Shown: positions 1-12,223, counted from the first letter of the stretch. The stretch is 64,000 bases of DNA from Leucaena leucocephala (GCA_037074615.1 CM073547.1:14724501-14788500), one strand, 5' to 3'. Notes: a model not told the origin generated them from the letters alone. Translations and numbers: made by a program.

Positions 1-2
1 TC

Positions 3-3000
3 TTGGATGATAATAATGAGGTTGCATTTGGATATCATGCATTTGACAAGAAAATTATTGTGCGGGCAGTGGCTCTTCAATCTGGATCCTTTCAAGTGTT
101 GATATGGGATACTAATAGGAAACACTGGAATCGATACTGGTATGGTCCAAAAGTGGATTGTGATATCTATGGTTCTTGTGGGGCCAATGGAAACTGTGAC
201 TCTTACAACTATGCGTACTTCAAGTGTTTCTGCCTACCTGGGTTTGAACCCAAGAATCCTACGGATTGGTATCAACATTTCCATCGAACCGAGGGTTGTG
301 TGAGGAAGAACGGGCCATCAACGTGTGGGAATAATGGAGAAGGCTTTGTTAGAGTGGAAAGTGTTAAAATTCCTGATACATCTTTAGCAAATGTGAATAT
401 GAATATAAGTATGGAAGAATGTGAACGAGAGTGCTTGAGAAACTGTTCTTGTAATGCTTATGCAGCTGCAGATGTGAGAAATGGAGGAAGTGGTTGCTTA
501 GCTTGGCATGGGGCTCTGTTGGACACAATGGTATTAAGTGATGAAGGTCATGATTTATATGTCCGCGTTGATGCTGTTGAACTTGGTAAACACAATCATT
601 TTCTTTCTTTCTTTATTTTTAGGTTCATACAACATTTAGTTCTTATGTTATCATTTTGATTTTAGTCTTTATAGTTTCAAACCATAAGTTTTAGTTTTGA
701 GTAGGACAAAATGATCCAAGTCTTTATTAAACTATAGGATCAAAACCTATAATTTGAAATTATAAGATAATTTTTCTCCTCCTGTGTTTTTTGGCTTTGT
801 CCTTATGACTTCTTTCTTACAACTTCTTGCAGCAAAATATGCTAGGAAACCAAAAGGGGAACTCTCTAAGTTCGGGAAAGTGGGAATTGCAATGGCTTGT
901 GTCTTTTTTATTGCTCTTGTTACTACCTTATCTGTATATGGCATTCGGAAGAGAAAAAGAAGAGGTGGCTATTTCATTTGATGTCTTGCTTCCTTTTATG
1001 GTTTTCTAATTTCGATGTCTTTCACTTAATATTGACACCTTCTACTAGAACTAAAAGTCATTGTTTAGCCAACTTATTTCGTTTTGCCTATACGCGTTTT
1101 TATTATATGTTTGGGTTGTCTGCTTCTTCATTGTTTTTCAGTCTTCTTTGTTAAGGATAAGTTGCATTTCTTACGTACAAGAACTACAATGGCAACTGTT
1201 ATTTAGAACAATTCACATTTGTTAATGATATATATTGCAAGCGAATTTGATGGAAACCTTCTGTTTTATTGATTACAGTTCTATATATGTTATTAATTAA
1301 TCACAGTTTTGCTGCCTAACATACTAATAAAGGTAAATAAGAAAACAAGAACGGCACGGAAATCTAACCAGGGCTCACCTCATACATTAGCTTAGCCGCC
1401 TAACACACCCTCCCTTGCCAACCCACCCCCTACTTGTCTTTTTTCTTCTATAAACTTGGGCTGGCATTCCACGCCCAACATTTTCCCCTCACCCATCAGA
1501 ATTATTGCCATGTGCTCAAAATTCTACGCTAATTGATTAGTTAAAATAGCAAGCATGGATGTTGAAATTATTTCTTTTGGGATAAAAGGTCTTGATGTAT
1601 CTTTTGGTTTTGTTTTCTAGCAAAAAACATTCTGCATGTACACACTTTATCTCTCAAATTTTAATTTGGTATCTATGTTATTTTTTTTTGTTAGTAAATA
1701 TTTTAATTTTACTCTATTAGTATTATTAATCTCTAAAACTTTGCTTTACTAGCACTATTAGTCTAATTGTAATAATAGAATAAAATTAAAGAATTTAATA
1801 AAGAGAATAAAAATAGATAGATGTCAAATTAAAGATTAAGGGAAAGTACAGGTACCTTTAAATTAGTTTTCCCTTTCTTAATATTACTTTTTCAAATGTT
1901 CTTGCTGACACTTCACCTATCTATTTTTGTTAATTTCAGATGAATTTCCAGAAGAAGAATTAAAGTTAGATTCCCCAACAAATCAAGAACATGGTGAAAA
2001 TAGAGCGCAACCAAGCTTACCATTTTTCAGCATCAAAACAGTAATGACTGCAACAAACAATTTCTCAAATGAGAATCAATTAGGGCAAGGTGGATTTGGC
2101 TCTGTATACAAGGTAAGTGAAATGTTCAAAAATCTTGTTGCTATGCAATTGGTAATGTCATGCAACTCTGAGGCAGACTGTCTTGCACATCAATAAGTAG
2201 CAAAGTTATAGGCCTACTTATTATATTTTTATATATCATATTTGTTGTGGTATATGATATAAATGATTTGATATCTTAGGGCTTATTAGATAATGGACAA
2301 GATATAGCAGTGAAAAGATTGTCCCAGGATTCTGGGCAAGGGATTCAAGAGTTCAAGAATGAAATTAAACTAATTGCGAAGCTGCAACATAGGAATCTTG
2401 TTAAGTTGCTTGGGTATTGCATTCATAAGGAAGAAAGGATGTTGATATATGAATACCTACCCAACAAAAGCTTGGATTTCTTTCTCTTTGGTGCGTGTTC
2501 TTCTCCTTTTCTTTCTTTAAACTGATATTGCTTTCAGATATCACACTCTTTCAATTAACATACCTCAATAAATTAGAGAAGTGGGAAAATTTTATATCCA
2601 TAATTTTTCAAATAATCAAAATTGGAATACCCATGTTCTCTGTAGTATTCTGTCAAACTATGCGAATGTTTAGAAGCAGAACTTTAAAAGGGCTCAAAGT
2701 ATTCGTGTTCAATATGTATCAAAGACAGCTATATGAATGTGTAACCAATAAAAATTGCTGTACTTCTTTATAATTAACTTTTTCATAATTGCAAGAGTTC
2801 TATATAAGTCCGTTGTGTTTCTAGTAATGGATGCTAGATAAGATTAAAAACTTTAAAATTTTTAGTTCATACATAAATAATAAAATTTTATAGCCTTGAA
2901 TGCTTATCTTATCGTAATTAATTTGTATATGTATTCAATATAACTAAGTTAGCTTTCCATCATTGTCAATATACTGTTTTATGGTTCATTGCAGACACAA

Positions 3001-3917
3001 ACCATAGAATGTCATTAGATTGGGATACACGTTTTCATATTATTTTTGGAATTGCTCGAGGTCTTCTCTATCTTCATCAAGATTCAAGGTTAAAAATAAT
3101 CCATAGAGACCTTAAGGCTAGCAATATTCTCTTAGATGCTATGATGAATCCCAAAATTTCAGATTTTGGCATGGCTAGAATATTTGGCGATGATCAAATC
3201 CAAGCAAGAACCAGACGAATTGTTGGGACATAGTAAGAACAAATCTCTTGCACATATTCTAAAATAAAACAATTGTGTTTCATAACATTATTATAACTAT
3301 TTTTCTTATTCCAGTGGTTATATGTCTCCAGAATATGCAATGGTAGGACAATATTCCACAAAATCTGATGTTTTTAGCTTTGGTATTCTTTTGTTGGAGA
3401 TTATCAGTGGCAAGAGAAATACAGGTTGCCATAAAGGAAGAGCATCTCTAAACTTGATTGGACAGGTAAGGCTACAGAAAACTATAATGATAAAATTCAA
3501 ACATAATCATTGATCTTTTCCATCTCCCCTCATATTTAACCTCGGAAGCCTTGAAACCTATTTTATTGAAATTTTATACCACTTTTCTTAGTAATAATAT
3601 GGTATTCACTTAATTTGAAGGTATGGGAATTGTGGAGAGAAGGAAAACCCGTCGAAATAATGGACTCATCACTTGGTGAATCATATCCTCTTGATACAGC
3701 CCTAAGGTGTATACAAATTGGGCTCTTATGTGTACAAGAAAGTGCCTTCTATAGGCCATCCATATTAGAAGTTGTTTTCATGCTTGGTAATGAAGTAAGC
3801 ATACCCTCACCTCACAAGCCTGCATTCCTATTCAATTCCGAAATAGATCATTTAGAGTCTTCAACATCTGGAAATCCTTCAGTAAATGTTATGACTACTA
3901 CAATTAGTGCTCGATAA
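3..3917 (+). CDS. G-type lectin S-receptor-like serine/threonine-protein kinase (5' partial, seven exons in window)
   Basis: Plasma-membrane receptor kinase of the plant S-domain class. Exons joined by GT-AG introns: 3-585, 833-964, 1940-2112, 2280-2490, 2995-3232, 3315-3465, 3621-3917; together 1785 bp, an exact multiple of three, giving 594 residues and a TAA. The frame enters from the left edge inside the S-locus glycoprotein domain, so the signal peptide and mannose-binding lectin domain lie outside. Then come a Cys-rich EGF-like segment (CDIYGSCGANGNCD), a PAN domain (ECERECLRNCSCNAYA), one membrane helix in exon 2 followed by a basic stop-transfer (RKRKRR), and a complete kinase domain: LGQGGFGSVYK loop, AVKRL lysine, HRDLKASN loop (RD type), DFGMARIF, GTYGYMSPEY split by an intron, and a C-terminal tail ending SAR as in DUF3403. 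All key catalytic residues are present and no frame break was seen. Probable role is cell-surface signalling in defence or development; the ligand is unknown. Confidence 0.93.
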
Positions 3918-4360
3918 ACATACACTACTATAGAATTATTGATACTTGACAGTTATTCTTGTCTAAATTAGATGAATCGTCAACTAATGATACGTCATAT
4001 AAGGTCTAAGTGAATATTTGATAGTTGATAATATAATGGTCAAATATGGGGTCAAATATTTGACGGTTTCAACATCAGAACAACCAAGTAACCCGGTTTT
4101 GGTATGGTTTGTGAGTTTTCTGGGTTACATTACTTGATGGTTCTGTGTAAATTATTATCATGGGGTAAATACTTGATAGTTGTATTTTATGACCAACATA
4201 TAATGTAGTACCAGTTTTGGTCACTTGGGTTATTGGCTTATATGATGGTTTCGTCACAAAAACCATCAAATAAGGTCACTTGACGGTTGTTTGACAAAAC
4301 TGTCAAATATGTATTTTTTATTTTAACGTATTATCTTACTTGTATAATGTAGACACCTAA
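3918..4360. repeat. Cluster of degenerate TTGACGGTT-like words behind the kinase gene
   Basis: Directly after the stop codon, about ten copies of a word close to TTGACGGTT or its reverse complement occur (near 3946, 3976, 4017, 4059, 4133, 4170, 4241, 4262, 4275 and 4288). Many contain TTGAC, the W-box core. The stretch starts near CACTACTA (3923) and ends near TGTATAATGTAG (4341-4352), which weakly recalls a decayed CACTA-type transposon with subterminal repeats. No convincing target duplication was found. It may also hold the 3' UTR of the kinase. Confidence 0.45.
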
Positions 4361-5375
4361 CAAATGTTCTTTTTATTTGCAAAGGAATCGTAGCTGCAGT
4401 ATTTAAAATTTGAATTGCTTTATAGGGAAAGTTCTCTATATAGTTCGCAGCAATTGTTGATTTGGTCCCAATAGTTTATTTATCTTTTTAACGTTATCCC
4501 TATGTCCAAAATAAATTATCAATCCCATTACTTTTGAAACAATAAATTATCATTGCCCACCATGTTTCCTATTATCAACATCATCAAAAATCGGTGGAGA
4601 TATATCCAAAATATTAAATAGGCGAATATATATGTGTGAAAAGGAGGTCCACAGTGCTAGCACGTATGATTATTTTATTTCGGACTATTGGGAATTTGGG
4701 ATGTAACTAAAGATTTTTTAAGTAGACAAAAGACTTGTAATATGCTCTTATGATAATTTATACATGTTACCTTATAAGAGCTCTATCAAGCCTAAAATAA
4801 GTTTCTACTTTAATTAATTATACAATTGTATAAAAAGAACCCCCAGTTTCATGTCCAAATCCTTAATTGACTGAGGCTAAAGATTATATCTCTCACATTA
4901 GAAAAAGTTCATGTTCAACCCAACACCCCAAATCTCACATAGCCCAAATTTTCTACCTATTTTATATAGCTTTATCAAGTTCAATTACATAAATAAGTCA
5001 ATCTCATTATGGGCCAAGCAGTAAGAAACATTCAGAATGGAGGAAAGTTAATAGAAACTCTTATTTTGCTAACTAATGTGACATAATTTTGTTTGAGATA
5101 TGATACTAAGTATGAATAGTTTTTTTCAATAAAAACAAATTAATCACAAGTATAGATGAGTATTGTGTATTCAGTCCACATACATGGCTTTAAAATATCC
5201 TCATAAACAAAACATCTAGAAGTTGGGCTATTGTTAAAAAAAACAAAGTTGGGCAATTGGTTTTCTGTTTAAGTTTGCAAACCATATGATATTTCTGAAT
5301 GTTAATGTGCTATGCTGGATATATTAGAATGGAATTACAGGTAGCGAGAAATTTAAAGAAAAATATTTCTTGTTT
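4361..5375. other. AT-rich spacer, no gene seen
   Basis: No open frame, splice pattern or clear inverted repeat was recognised. It is ordinary AT-rich intergenic sequence. Confidence 0.5.
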
Positions 5376-5623
5376 GGGATAATAAAACTTTTAATCCTTA
5401 AATTTGCCTTAATTGTCGATTTAGCCCTTGGAGTTTAATCTTTATCAATCAAATCCTAAAGTTTCGTAACGAAATACAATTTGCCATTATGGTGTTATTT
5501 CCACATCAAATCGTAAGAACTAATTATGTATAATTATGAAACTTTAAGTTAATAAAAATTAAACTTTAACGAACAAATCAATAATTGAGATAAACTTTAC
5601 GGGTAAAAAATTTCATTATCCCC
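5376..5623. mobile_element. Short inverted-repeat element (MITE-like)
   Basis: The left end (GGGATAATAAAACTTTTAAT) reads as a degenerate reverse complement of the right end (ATTATCCCC), and similarity runs inward for roughly 90 bases. Flanks TCTTGTTTG and TCTTGGTTT look like an imperfect 9-bp target duplication, as made by Mutator-like transposons. No coding capacity. Confidence 0.5.
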
Positions 5624-6290
5624 TCTTGGTTTCATGTCCAACAAGAATTGAAGGTTAATTTTTGAAAATATTAAAGTTTTCATTAGCATTTTGTATAAAG
5701 TGGTACCAATTATTTTGGTGTATAGTCACCAATAATACTAAAGCATAACGTTGAAATATTTTTTTCAGTAGCACCAATTATTCTAAAATACTTTTAGTAC
5801 AATTTTTTTTAAAGTATTTTTTTCCCTCAACAACAATGAGAAATCTATATTTATTATACTAAGTGCTATTAAAAAAATATTTAATATGCTAGATGCATAA
5901 AAAATTATTGGAACAATATTTTAGGATATTGAATGTCATTAGAAAAATATTTTAGGATACTAGATAAATTATAAATTAGTGTAAAGGCTACTTAGTACTA
6001 AAGGTTACTTAGTCCAAAAATTACACCTAAAAGATATTTTAAAATTTTTTAATATCAATTTCTTTTTTTTGTTACACAATATCAACTTCTAACATGTAAT
6101 ATATGATGTAACTGATAAAGCTGGCCTAATTAGTTATATGAACTAACCACTAAACGCTATAATAGTTATTTCAGGCTTTACAATTGTTTAATCATTATCT
6201 ACAAGTGTGATATCCCTACATTTTCTTATAAAGTAGTCACTCCCATCTTAAACATAAAAATTAGATAATTAATTTATATATATTAAAATA
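5624..6290. other. AT-rich spacer with weak palindromic segments
   Basis: Around 5700-5760 and 5975-6030 there are short segments (for example GGTGTATAGTCACC, GGTTACTTAGTCC) that could be ends of another decayed inverted-repeat element, but no target duplication supports it. No gene seen. Confidence 0.3.
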
Positions 6291-6902
6291 AGGTTAAAAT
6301 AGACAAAACTCCCTAAACTTTAAGTCAGTTGTACATGACCTCTCTAGCATTTAAAAGTTTAAATCCAAAACCATAATATTTTATGTTTTGATTATCAAGT
6401 CCCTACTGTTAAAATTGCTTAAAATTAAAAGTTTTTGTCATGTCATAATTTTTATATTTTTTTATTATATAGCACGTTATTTAAAATTAACATTTGGCAT
6501 TGACATATAATTTTAAAAATTTTTAATACTTAAAATAAAATACTTTAAAAATATAAATATATAAATAACATGTAATTTAGAGTATTTTTAAATACTTAAA
6601 AATATAAAATACTTAAACAAGAATTTAAAATATTTATTTGGCCATGTATTATTTAAATAAAAAAATAAAACTACTTAAAATTACATTGAAATTGCCAAGT
6701 ATTATTTTTTAAATGAAGTTCTATATAATAAAAAATATAAAATTATTGCATGATAAAAAATATTAACTTTAGTGGCAATTTTAACGGCATGGGCTTTATA
6801 ATCAAAATATAAAATATTAAAGTCTTTAATTTATATTTTTAAATAATAAGGAGGTTATGTACATATTACTCAAAATTTAAGGGAATTTTGTGTATTTAAC
6901 CT
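6291..6902. mobile_element. Non-autonomous inverted-repeat transposon, 612 bp, with TSD TTAAAATA
   Basis: Both ends start AGGTTAAA and read inward as imperfect inverted repeats for about 130 bases (left ...ACAAAACTCCC..., right complement ...ACAAAATTCCC...). Identical 8-mers TTAAAATA lie at 6283-6290 and 6903-6910. A 9-bp duplication TTAAAATAA is also compatible if the first A is shared. TSD length fits hAT or Mutator-like elements; the long inverted repeats favour a Mutator-like MITE. No transposase. Confidence 0.75.
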
Positions 6903-7667
6903 TTAAAATAATTAGTTAAATTAGATATTTGTAATAGAAAAGTCTTTTTACTAACAAACTGTTAGTTGAGGTAGTAAGTGGTATTATTCTCATAAGAAGA
7001 AAAATACAAATTTAAATATAAAAAAGCACACTTGTTAAAAGATGTGAAAACTCTTTTTTGTGCTGTAAGTCTCAAAGGGGATTATACCTCGATTAAACAA
7101 AAAGTTAAAAAGTCTTTTTAATATGAACAAACATTAATTGAGGATGGTTTAAAAAAATTATAAATTTGAGTAATAAAATAAATTGATTTCTTCTATTTAG
7201 GGTTAATGTAAATCAGCTCTTGTTTTTATATCAAAGAGAGTAATTTTCTTATATAAATTAAATTCAACTTTTAAAAAGATAGTCACTGGTTTAATTCTGT
7301 TACGTAGCTCCATTATTTCATTTCAAGGCCCCTTGAAAAGAGCCTCAGAAATCCTTAACACTATAATTGTGTAAAGTATTGAAAAGTTAAAACAATTGTT
7401 TTTAGTGCAGCTTGTGGCCCCACTATGAAGCACAGTAATGAGACAACTTGCTATTTATGAAGTTTGACATCACTTGTTAAATATATATTACTAGGATTAG
7501 CTATTGGAATTTGCAAGAACTATTGAGAAACAAATCATAATCAAAGAATAAGTAAGCGCTCTAATATGACCCACCCATATGTGTCATGAATTCAAAACGA
7601 TGTGATTAGACATCATAACTAGGAATTTGGGCCTTCCACTTTGGTGTGGTCATAGACGTAATTAGAG
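6903..7667. other. AT-rich spacer, no gene seen
   Basis: No coding or repeat structure beyond A/T runs was recognised. Confidence 0.5.
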
Positions 7668-7975
7668 AGAACTGTTTAGTTTTAAGAAAATTGTTTAAAA
7701 ATCTCTAATTATAAAATTTATTATCTACAAATATCTAATAATTTGTTTAAAGAGCCATCTACAACTTTTATTCAATTATATACAATATATCTTTAATTAT
7801 ATATAAAACAGAAGATATTTGTATATATATAAAAATATATTATATACCGATAATGAATTAGTTATATTTGTTAAAGTTAAATTGTATTTATTTAATGAAA
7901 GATCTAGTTCTTTAAGTATCTTTAAACAATAAATTTTACAATAGAAGATTTTTGAACAATTGTTCCTTTATTTTC
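7668..7975. mobile_element. Foldback/MITE-like inverted repeat
   Basis: Bases about 7690-7750 and the reverse complement of about 7915-7970 share a common order (A-rich, TTGTT, CAAAAATCT or TAAAAATCT, TAAAATTTATT) at roughly 70 percent by eye, with an (AT)-rich loop between. Exact ends and target duplication could not be fixed. Confidence 0.4.
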
Positions 7976-8531
7976 CCAAGGTTTTGATATTCCAATTTAT
8001 AAAATGTTTTGCAAAATTTAAGCAATAATTAATTTTCCTTTTAAATGAAATTTTTTTAAATTAATTTGAGAGTGTATAAAACAAAAAAAATAGGATAATT
8101 TAAATGAACAATGATACAAAAAGATTCTGGAAATTGCTATATTCCAAATTGATATATGGAAAAATGACACCTGGGTCCCATGTAAGCAATTAAATGAGAA
8201 AAAGTCCCAATAAATGACATAATTAATTTCAAATCCCATGGGACCTCATATGAATTTTTTTTTAATTATGAAAAGATATAATTGCTCTTATGAAATAAAA
8301 AACAGTAAAGAGCAAATGAGACTCGACGAACTCTGCTGTGGAAAGAAGAGGAGAAAGAATGATGAGAAAGACAACACATGATAGCTCATATAGTGTGTTT
8401 GTAGCTAGGTTTTCTGTTCGTCGTGTGTGGCTAAAAGGGCTTCATGCCCTTCTATTTTGGCTTTCTGGGTTTGAAAGTTGAATAGGTATAGTGACTAATT
8501 CAGAGAGAAAGGGCCACATAAAGAGAGGGAA

Positions 8532-8628
8532 ATGTTGGAGGATGGAAGCCTTATAGTGCTATTCATCAGTATCTATGTTCTGAATTTAATCCCCATTGCC
8601 ATCAATGGCGACACAAATCCAAACGATG
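8532..8628 (+). CDS. Orphan first exon, STRUBBELIG-receptor-family (SRF)-like LRR receptor kinase
   Basis: ATG at 8532 opens 32 codons plus one base, ending at a GT donor (8629-8630, GGTTAGTA). The peptide has a hydrophobic stretch typical of a signal peptide (LIVLFISIYVLNLIPIAI), then NGDTNPND. In SRF proteins the signal peptide is followed by a (D/N)P(N/S)DV motif, with the intron falling after the first base of the Val codon, exactly as here. That is family knowledge; the assignment rests on few residues. No exon 2 was found: after about 220 bases of intron-like DNA, retroelement sequence begins. Either the gene has a very long intron reaching beyond the window or it is a truncated relic. 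Any LRR-kinase gene with a similar leader is an alternative. Confidence 0.45.
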
Positions 8629-8850
8629 GTTAGTATCTTCATTTGCTTTACTTTCCAGTTTACTCTGTTCATGATTTATGGCTTTCAATGCGTTTGGTTG
8701 CCTCTTGCTTTCCGTACAAATGATTTCAACAAATGAAGGAAACTTTTAATGTTTAATCTATATGCTCTATTTGTTATATCATAATGTGAAGTCATATTTC
8801 TTTGGATTCTGGTCTAATATCCCTTTCACTAGAAGGGCTTAAGAGCAAGA
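8629..8850 (+). other. Start of intron 1 of the SRF-like gene
   Basis: T-rich sequence after the donor site. No exon, branch or acceptor leading to a recognisable LRR segment was seen before sequence resembling the 3' end of a Gypsy element starts. Confidence 0.35.
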
Positions 8851-9353
8851 TCCTCCTCAAATATTGATGAAGTTATAAGTCAAAGAGTATTCCATAATGT
8901 AAAAGGAAAAGTGTGATGAAAGAATCACAATGTGTAATGAGAAATACGCAATATGCAAGAAAAGATACGTAATGAGAAGTATGATGTATGTCAAAGACCC
9001 CTGAATTACATAAAATTTCTAGAAGATTATGTATGAAATAAATAGACACTACTCACAAGTTTAGTATAGTGAGTTGTCCATAAATATAAATAGATAGATA
9101 GATGACAAATAAGAACAGAAAGAAGCAAACTTTGACTTTGATTGAATTGATTAGGAAAAAGGAGCATAATAGCATGAGAAAGATATAAAGCTCCACAAAT
9201 GTTAAGAGTATTATGCTAGATATCAAGATAGAAGATAAGAAATAGATACATCGAGCCTTAGTCATAAAGGAAAAGAAGATAGAATATCCAAGGTTGTTTT
9301 GACTAAGGTACAAATTAAATTTTGATGACGAAATTTATTTTAAGGGAGTAAAA
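8851..9353 (+). mobile_element. Decayed 3' internal end of a chromovirus-type Gypsy element
   Basis: Near 9287-9306 a frame reads YPRLF then stop, as at the end of plant chromodomains of Gypsy polyproteins. Then GACTAAGGTAC (9301) and GATGACGAAATTTATTTTAA (about 9324) lead to a polypurine tract and the LTR start. The same order (GACTAAGGTAC, ...AAATTTAG..., purine run, LTR) recurs at 23511-23577. Everything upstream is too decayed to read. Confidence 0.55.
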
Positions 9354-11485
9354 TGTAACATCTCACATTTTTCCTATTTGTATAAGACTGATAGAGGAAA
9401 GAGGTTAGAAGGGATTGGGATGATAATCAGAAGAAAAGATAATGATCAAGATAAGTTTTAAGCCATAAAAAGAGAAAAGGAATAAAGTTGTAAAGCAAAA
9501 GGGGCTAAACTACAATTTTATGAAAGTCTAGGACTAAATTATAATTAATGAAAGTTCCAAAGACATAACAGTCATTTTGGAAAAGAAAGGGACTAAAGTG
9601 AAAAATATAAAAGTTCCATGGTGTAAAATAGAAGAGACATAAGCTTTGGGCTATTAAGAGTAATTATGAAAAATTGAGGGCGTAAAGTATAATTTTTAAA
9701 AGTTCAAGGCAAAATAGTAATTATGGAAATTGAGCTAAAAAAGGCCCAAAAATTCCCAAAAATGGTTTAGCCCTAAATTTTACCAGTAAATATAGAAAAT
9801 TATTTTAATCAATTTAACGCAATATATAATTTTGATTTAAGGTCCTAGTAAATTAATATGAATTTTAAAAAAAATAGGAAATTAGTACAGTATTTTCTGA
9901 ACCTCATAATCAAATAAAATTTAGTAGTAAATTCTTATAATTAATATGAGAATTTATGAAACTGATAGAAGTTGAAAAGGAGTCATGTAGAATTAATTAT
10001 GAATTTTAAGGTGAAATTGGACACCGATAAAGGGTTAAAGGATATGTAGATAATTTTTATCAGAGCTTCTAGGTCTCAAACAATTATGAGAATTTGTAAG
10101 AAATTAATTTAATATTAGAATGAATTTTTAAAAATGTCAGAGCCAATAAAATATATATTTAGAATTTATCTAAAAAATTAGAATAATTTAAGAATATCGG
10201 TATAAAATATATGTCTAAAAGAGGCCCAATATGATGTCCTAGATAAGCCTAATAAGCCCAAAATAAAGTCTTAGAGCTTAAGTCAATTTTGGATATTTTA
10301 TAAATTTTTAAATAGAAAAGTCAAAAGAAAATCAAGAAGATTCAAGAGGAAGTCAAGGAGCACATAGTAGGACCCATATCAAGGGACATATGGTGTCAAG
10401 AAGAAGAGAGAAGCCTTATGCCATGTGCTAAAATTTATTAAAATAATATAAGAATTAAGTAACTAATAAGATTCAAGATTAAGGAGTTGTAATAATTAGT
10501 TGAAGGACGAATATTCTTGTCCCAAGATGTCAAGGTTTTGGATATAAATATCCCTCCATTTCCTAGCAAAAATGTGAGCTTGGAACCCTTGGAGAAACTA
10601 TTACCAAATGGAAACTCAAGCTAAGACAAAGGGAAATTCAAGGTATTTTAGCTAGAGCTTAAGGTATGTAATCATTTCTAGTTTATTTGTAAGTGTTTTG
10701 AAAGGATGAAACCTAAGTTTTAGTGGAAGAAAAGTGAGATATTCTCTTGGTAATGGTTCTGTCCAAATCTGGAGAGAAATGAAGCAAGAAGAAAAGCAAA
10801 ATAGAACTAAGTAGAAAATACTTAGACAAGCTAGTTTGATGATTGGTTATTGAATTGATTGATATTCTTGACTTTTTCTCTTTCTTGAGGCCTTTCAGCC
10901 AAGGCTGTTATAGATATGAGGATATGTAATTTCAATAACCAAATGCTTCCATTAAATTTAAAAGATGATTTTGGGTAGGATTGGATAGGTTTGTAACTTG
11001 GAAGCATTAGGATTGAAAGTTGAAAATTTTTAAACTTCTCTGTTACTGTGCACATGCATGAACAATTATTAGAATTTCATGATTTTGATGCTTCAAATGG
11101 TTTTAAAATAAAAAATCATGTGGAATAAATGAGAGAAACAAGTATTGGAAGCATTGGAATCAAAATGAGAATTTTTGAAAGAAAAAGGGAGTTATGCAAT
11201 TCTATCCAGAAAAGTGTACAGCTGCTGGATTTGCAAATTTTGAGTTCATAAATGGATTCAAAAGGCCAAATTGTGTAGGGTAAAGTCAATAAATCAATTG
11301 ATTCAAAGACCAAGCTAATTAAAAAACATTAAAGAAAGTTACTTTTGTAGATAAAGTTCAATGTGCAAGGAAGTTAGATTGTAATGTGTTAATTAATGCA
11401 ATGTTAGGATTTAGTTTATGTTCTCAAAGAGGGTAATCACACTTCAAGAAGTAGGAAGCAAGATAAAATGATTATGACTATCTAA
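9354..11485 (+). mobile_element. Chromovirus-type Gypsy LTR (copy 1), 3' truncated
   Basis: Starts TGTAACATCTCACATTTTTCC after the polypurine tract. Contains a TATA box (TATAAATATCCC, 10543), a donor-like AAGGTATGTA (10661-10670), and a shared block near 11080-11165 (ATGGTTTTAAAAT...ATTGGAATCAAAATGAGAAT) that also occurs near 25310-25385. It breaks off near 11485 where a minus-strand Athila fragment begins. Confidence 0.7.
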
Positions 11486-11494
11486 GATATTACC

Positions 11495-11653
11495 TTATAC
11501 AAATTTAGTTTTATCTGCAATAGATTCACCAGAAACACTTAGCTCAACAACAGATACAACATTAACTTGATTTAAGATTTTATTTTTCTTAATTTGCCTA
11601 AGTGTTCTATTGATTTTTTTGTCCAAATGAAAGAATTCAGAGCTTCTGGTCAT
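11495..11653 (-). pseudogene. Athila-type gag, N-terminal fragment
   Basis: On the minus strand an ATG opens 52 codons to a TAA (complement of 11495-11497). The peptide begins MTRSSEFFHLDKKINRTL, and its pattern of an acidic/aromatic start followed by a basic coiled segment and VVELSV is that of Athila Gag starts as I know the family. It sits upstream-to-downstream in the right order with the repeats, primer site and LTR at 11750-13430, all on the minus strand. The rest of gag is missing at the junction with the Gypsy LTR. Confidence 0.5.
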
Positions 11654-11749
11654 GCAAATCAAACTTCAACAATTATACAGGATATCAAGTATATCATAAA
11701 TGCAGCAATTTTAGAAATTGAGATAAAGTAATCGCAGTTTAAAATACTC

Positions 11750-12130
11750 AGTTCATGACAAAAAGGTCTTCAGGTCACGACTAACAATCACAAAGAACAT
11801 AGATTGCAACAAAAATAAACTTCAAGTCATGACTATTAGTTACAAAGAGCAAAATTTTTAAATCAGGATTTTTGGTTGCTACCAAATGTCACTTTGGTTA
11901 GGACTAAAAATTATAGAGAGCAAATGCTTGAAATTAGAAGTTCTAGTTGTGACCAAATGTCACTTCGGTAGCAACTAAAAGTTACATAGAGTAAATTTGA
12001 GTTAAAAACTAATTTGAGGTCGCGACCAAATGTGAATATGGTCGCGACTAAAAATCACATATGCTCTCATAAAGCAACTTTTGTAATTTAGTCGTGACTA
12101 AAAGGCAATTGGTCACAACACAACAAGACA
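11750..12130 (-). repeat. GTCGCGAC palindrome repeats, minus-strand Athila leader
   Basis: Perfect GTCGCGAC copies lie near 12018 and 12040, with decayed forms (GTCACGAC, GTCATGAC, GTCGTGAC, GTTGTGAC) near 11774, 11825, 11947 and 12102. Copies alternate with a second word like AAAAATCACA/ATAGAGAGCAAA. The position, between primer site and gag start, matches the plus-strand element at 53020-53240. Confidence 0.75.
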
Positions 12131-12223
12131 AAATACTAAATTCACAGTAAAATTGAAATACCTATATTCTTTTTAGGTTTTTAAGGCCCAGCAGATTACT
12201 CAGGAAACCTTAACAAGTGAGGC

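Noticed and set aside
3923..4352. Intact CACTA transposon
   Set aside because: The ends only weakly resemble CACTA termini, flanking triplets do not match, and there is no transposase.
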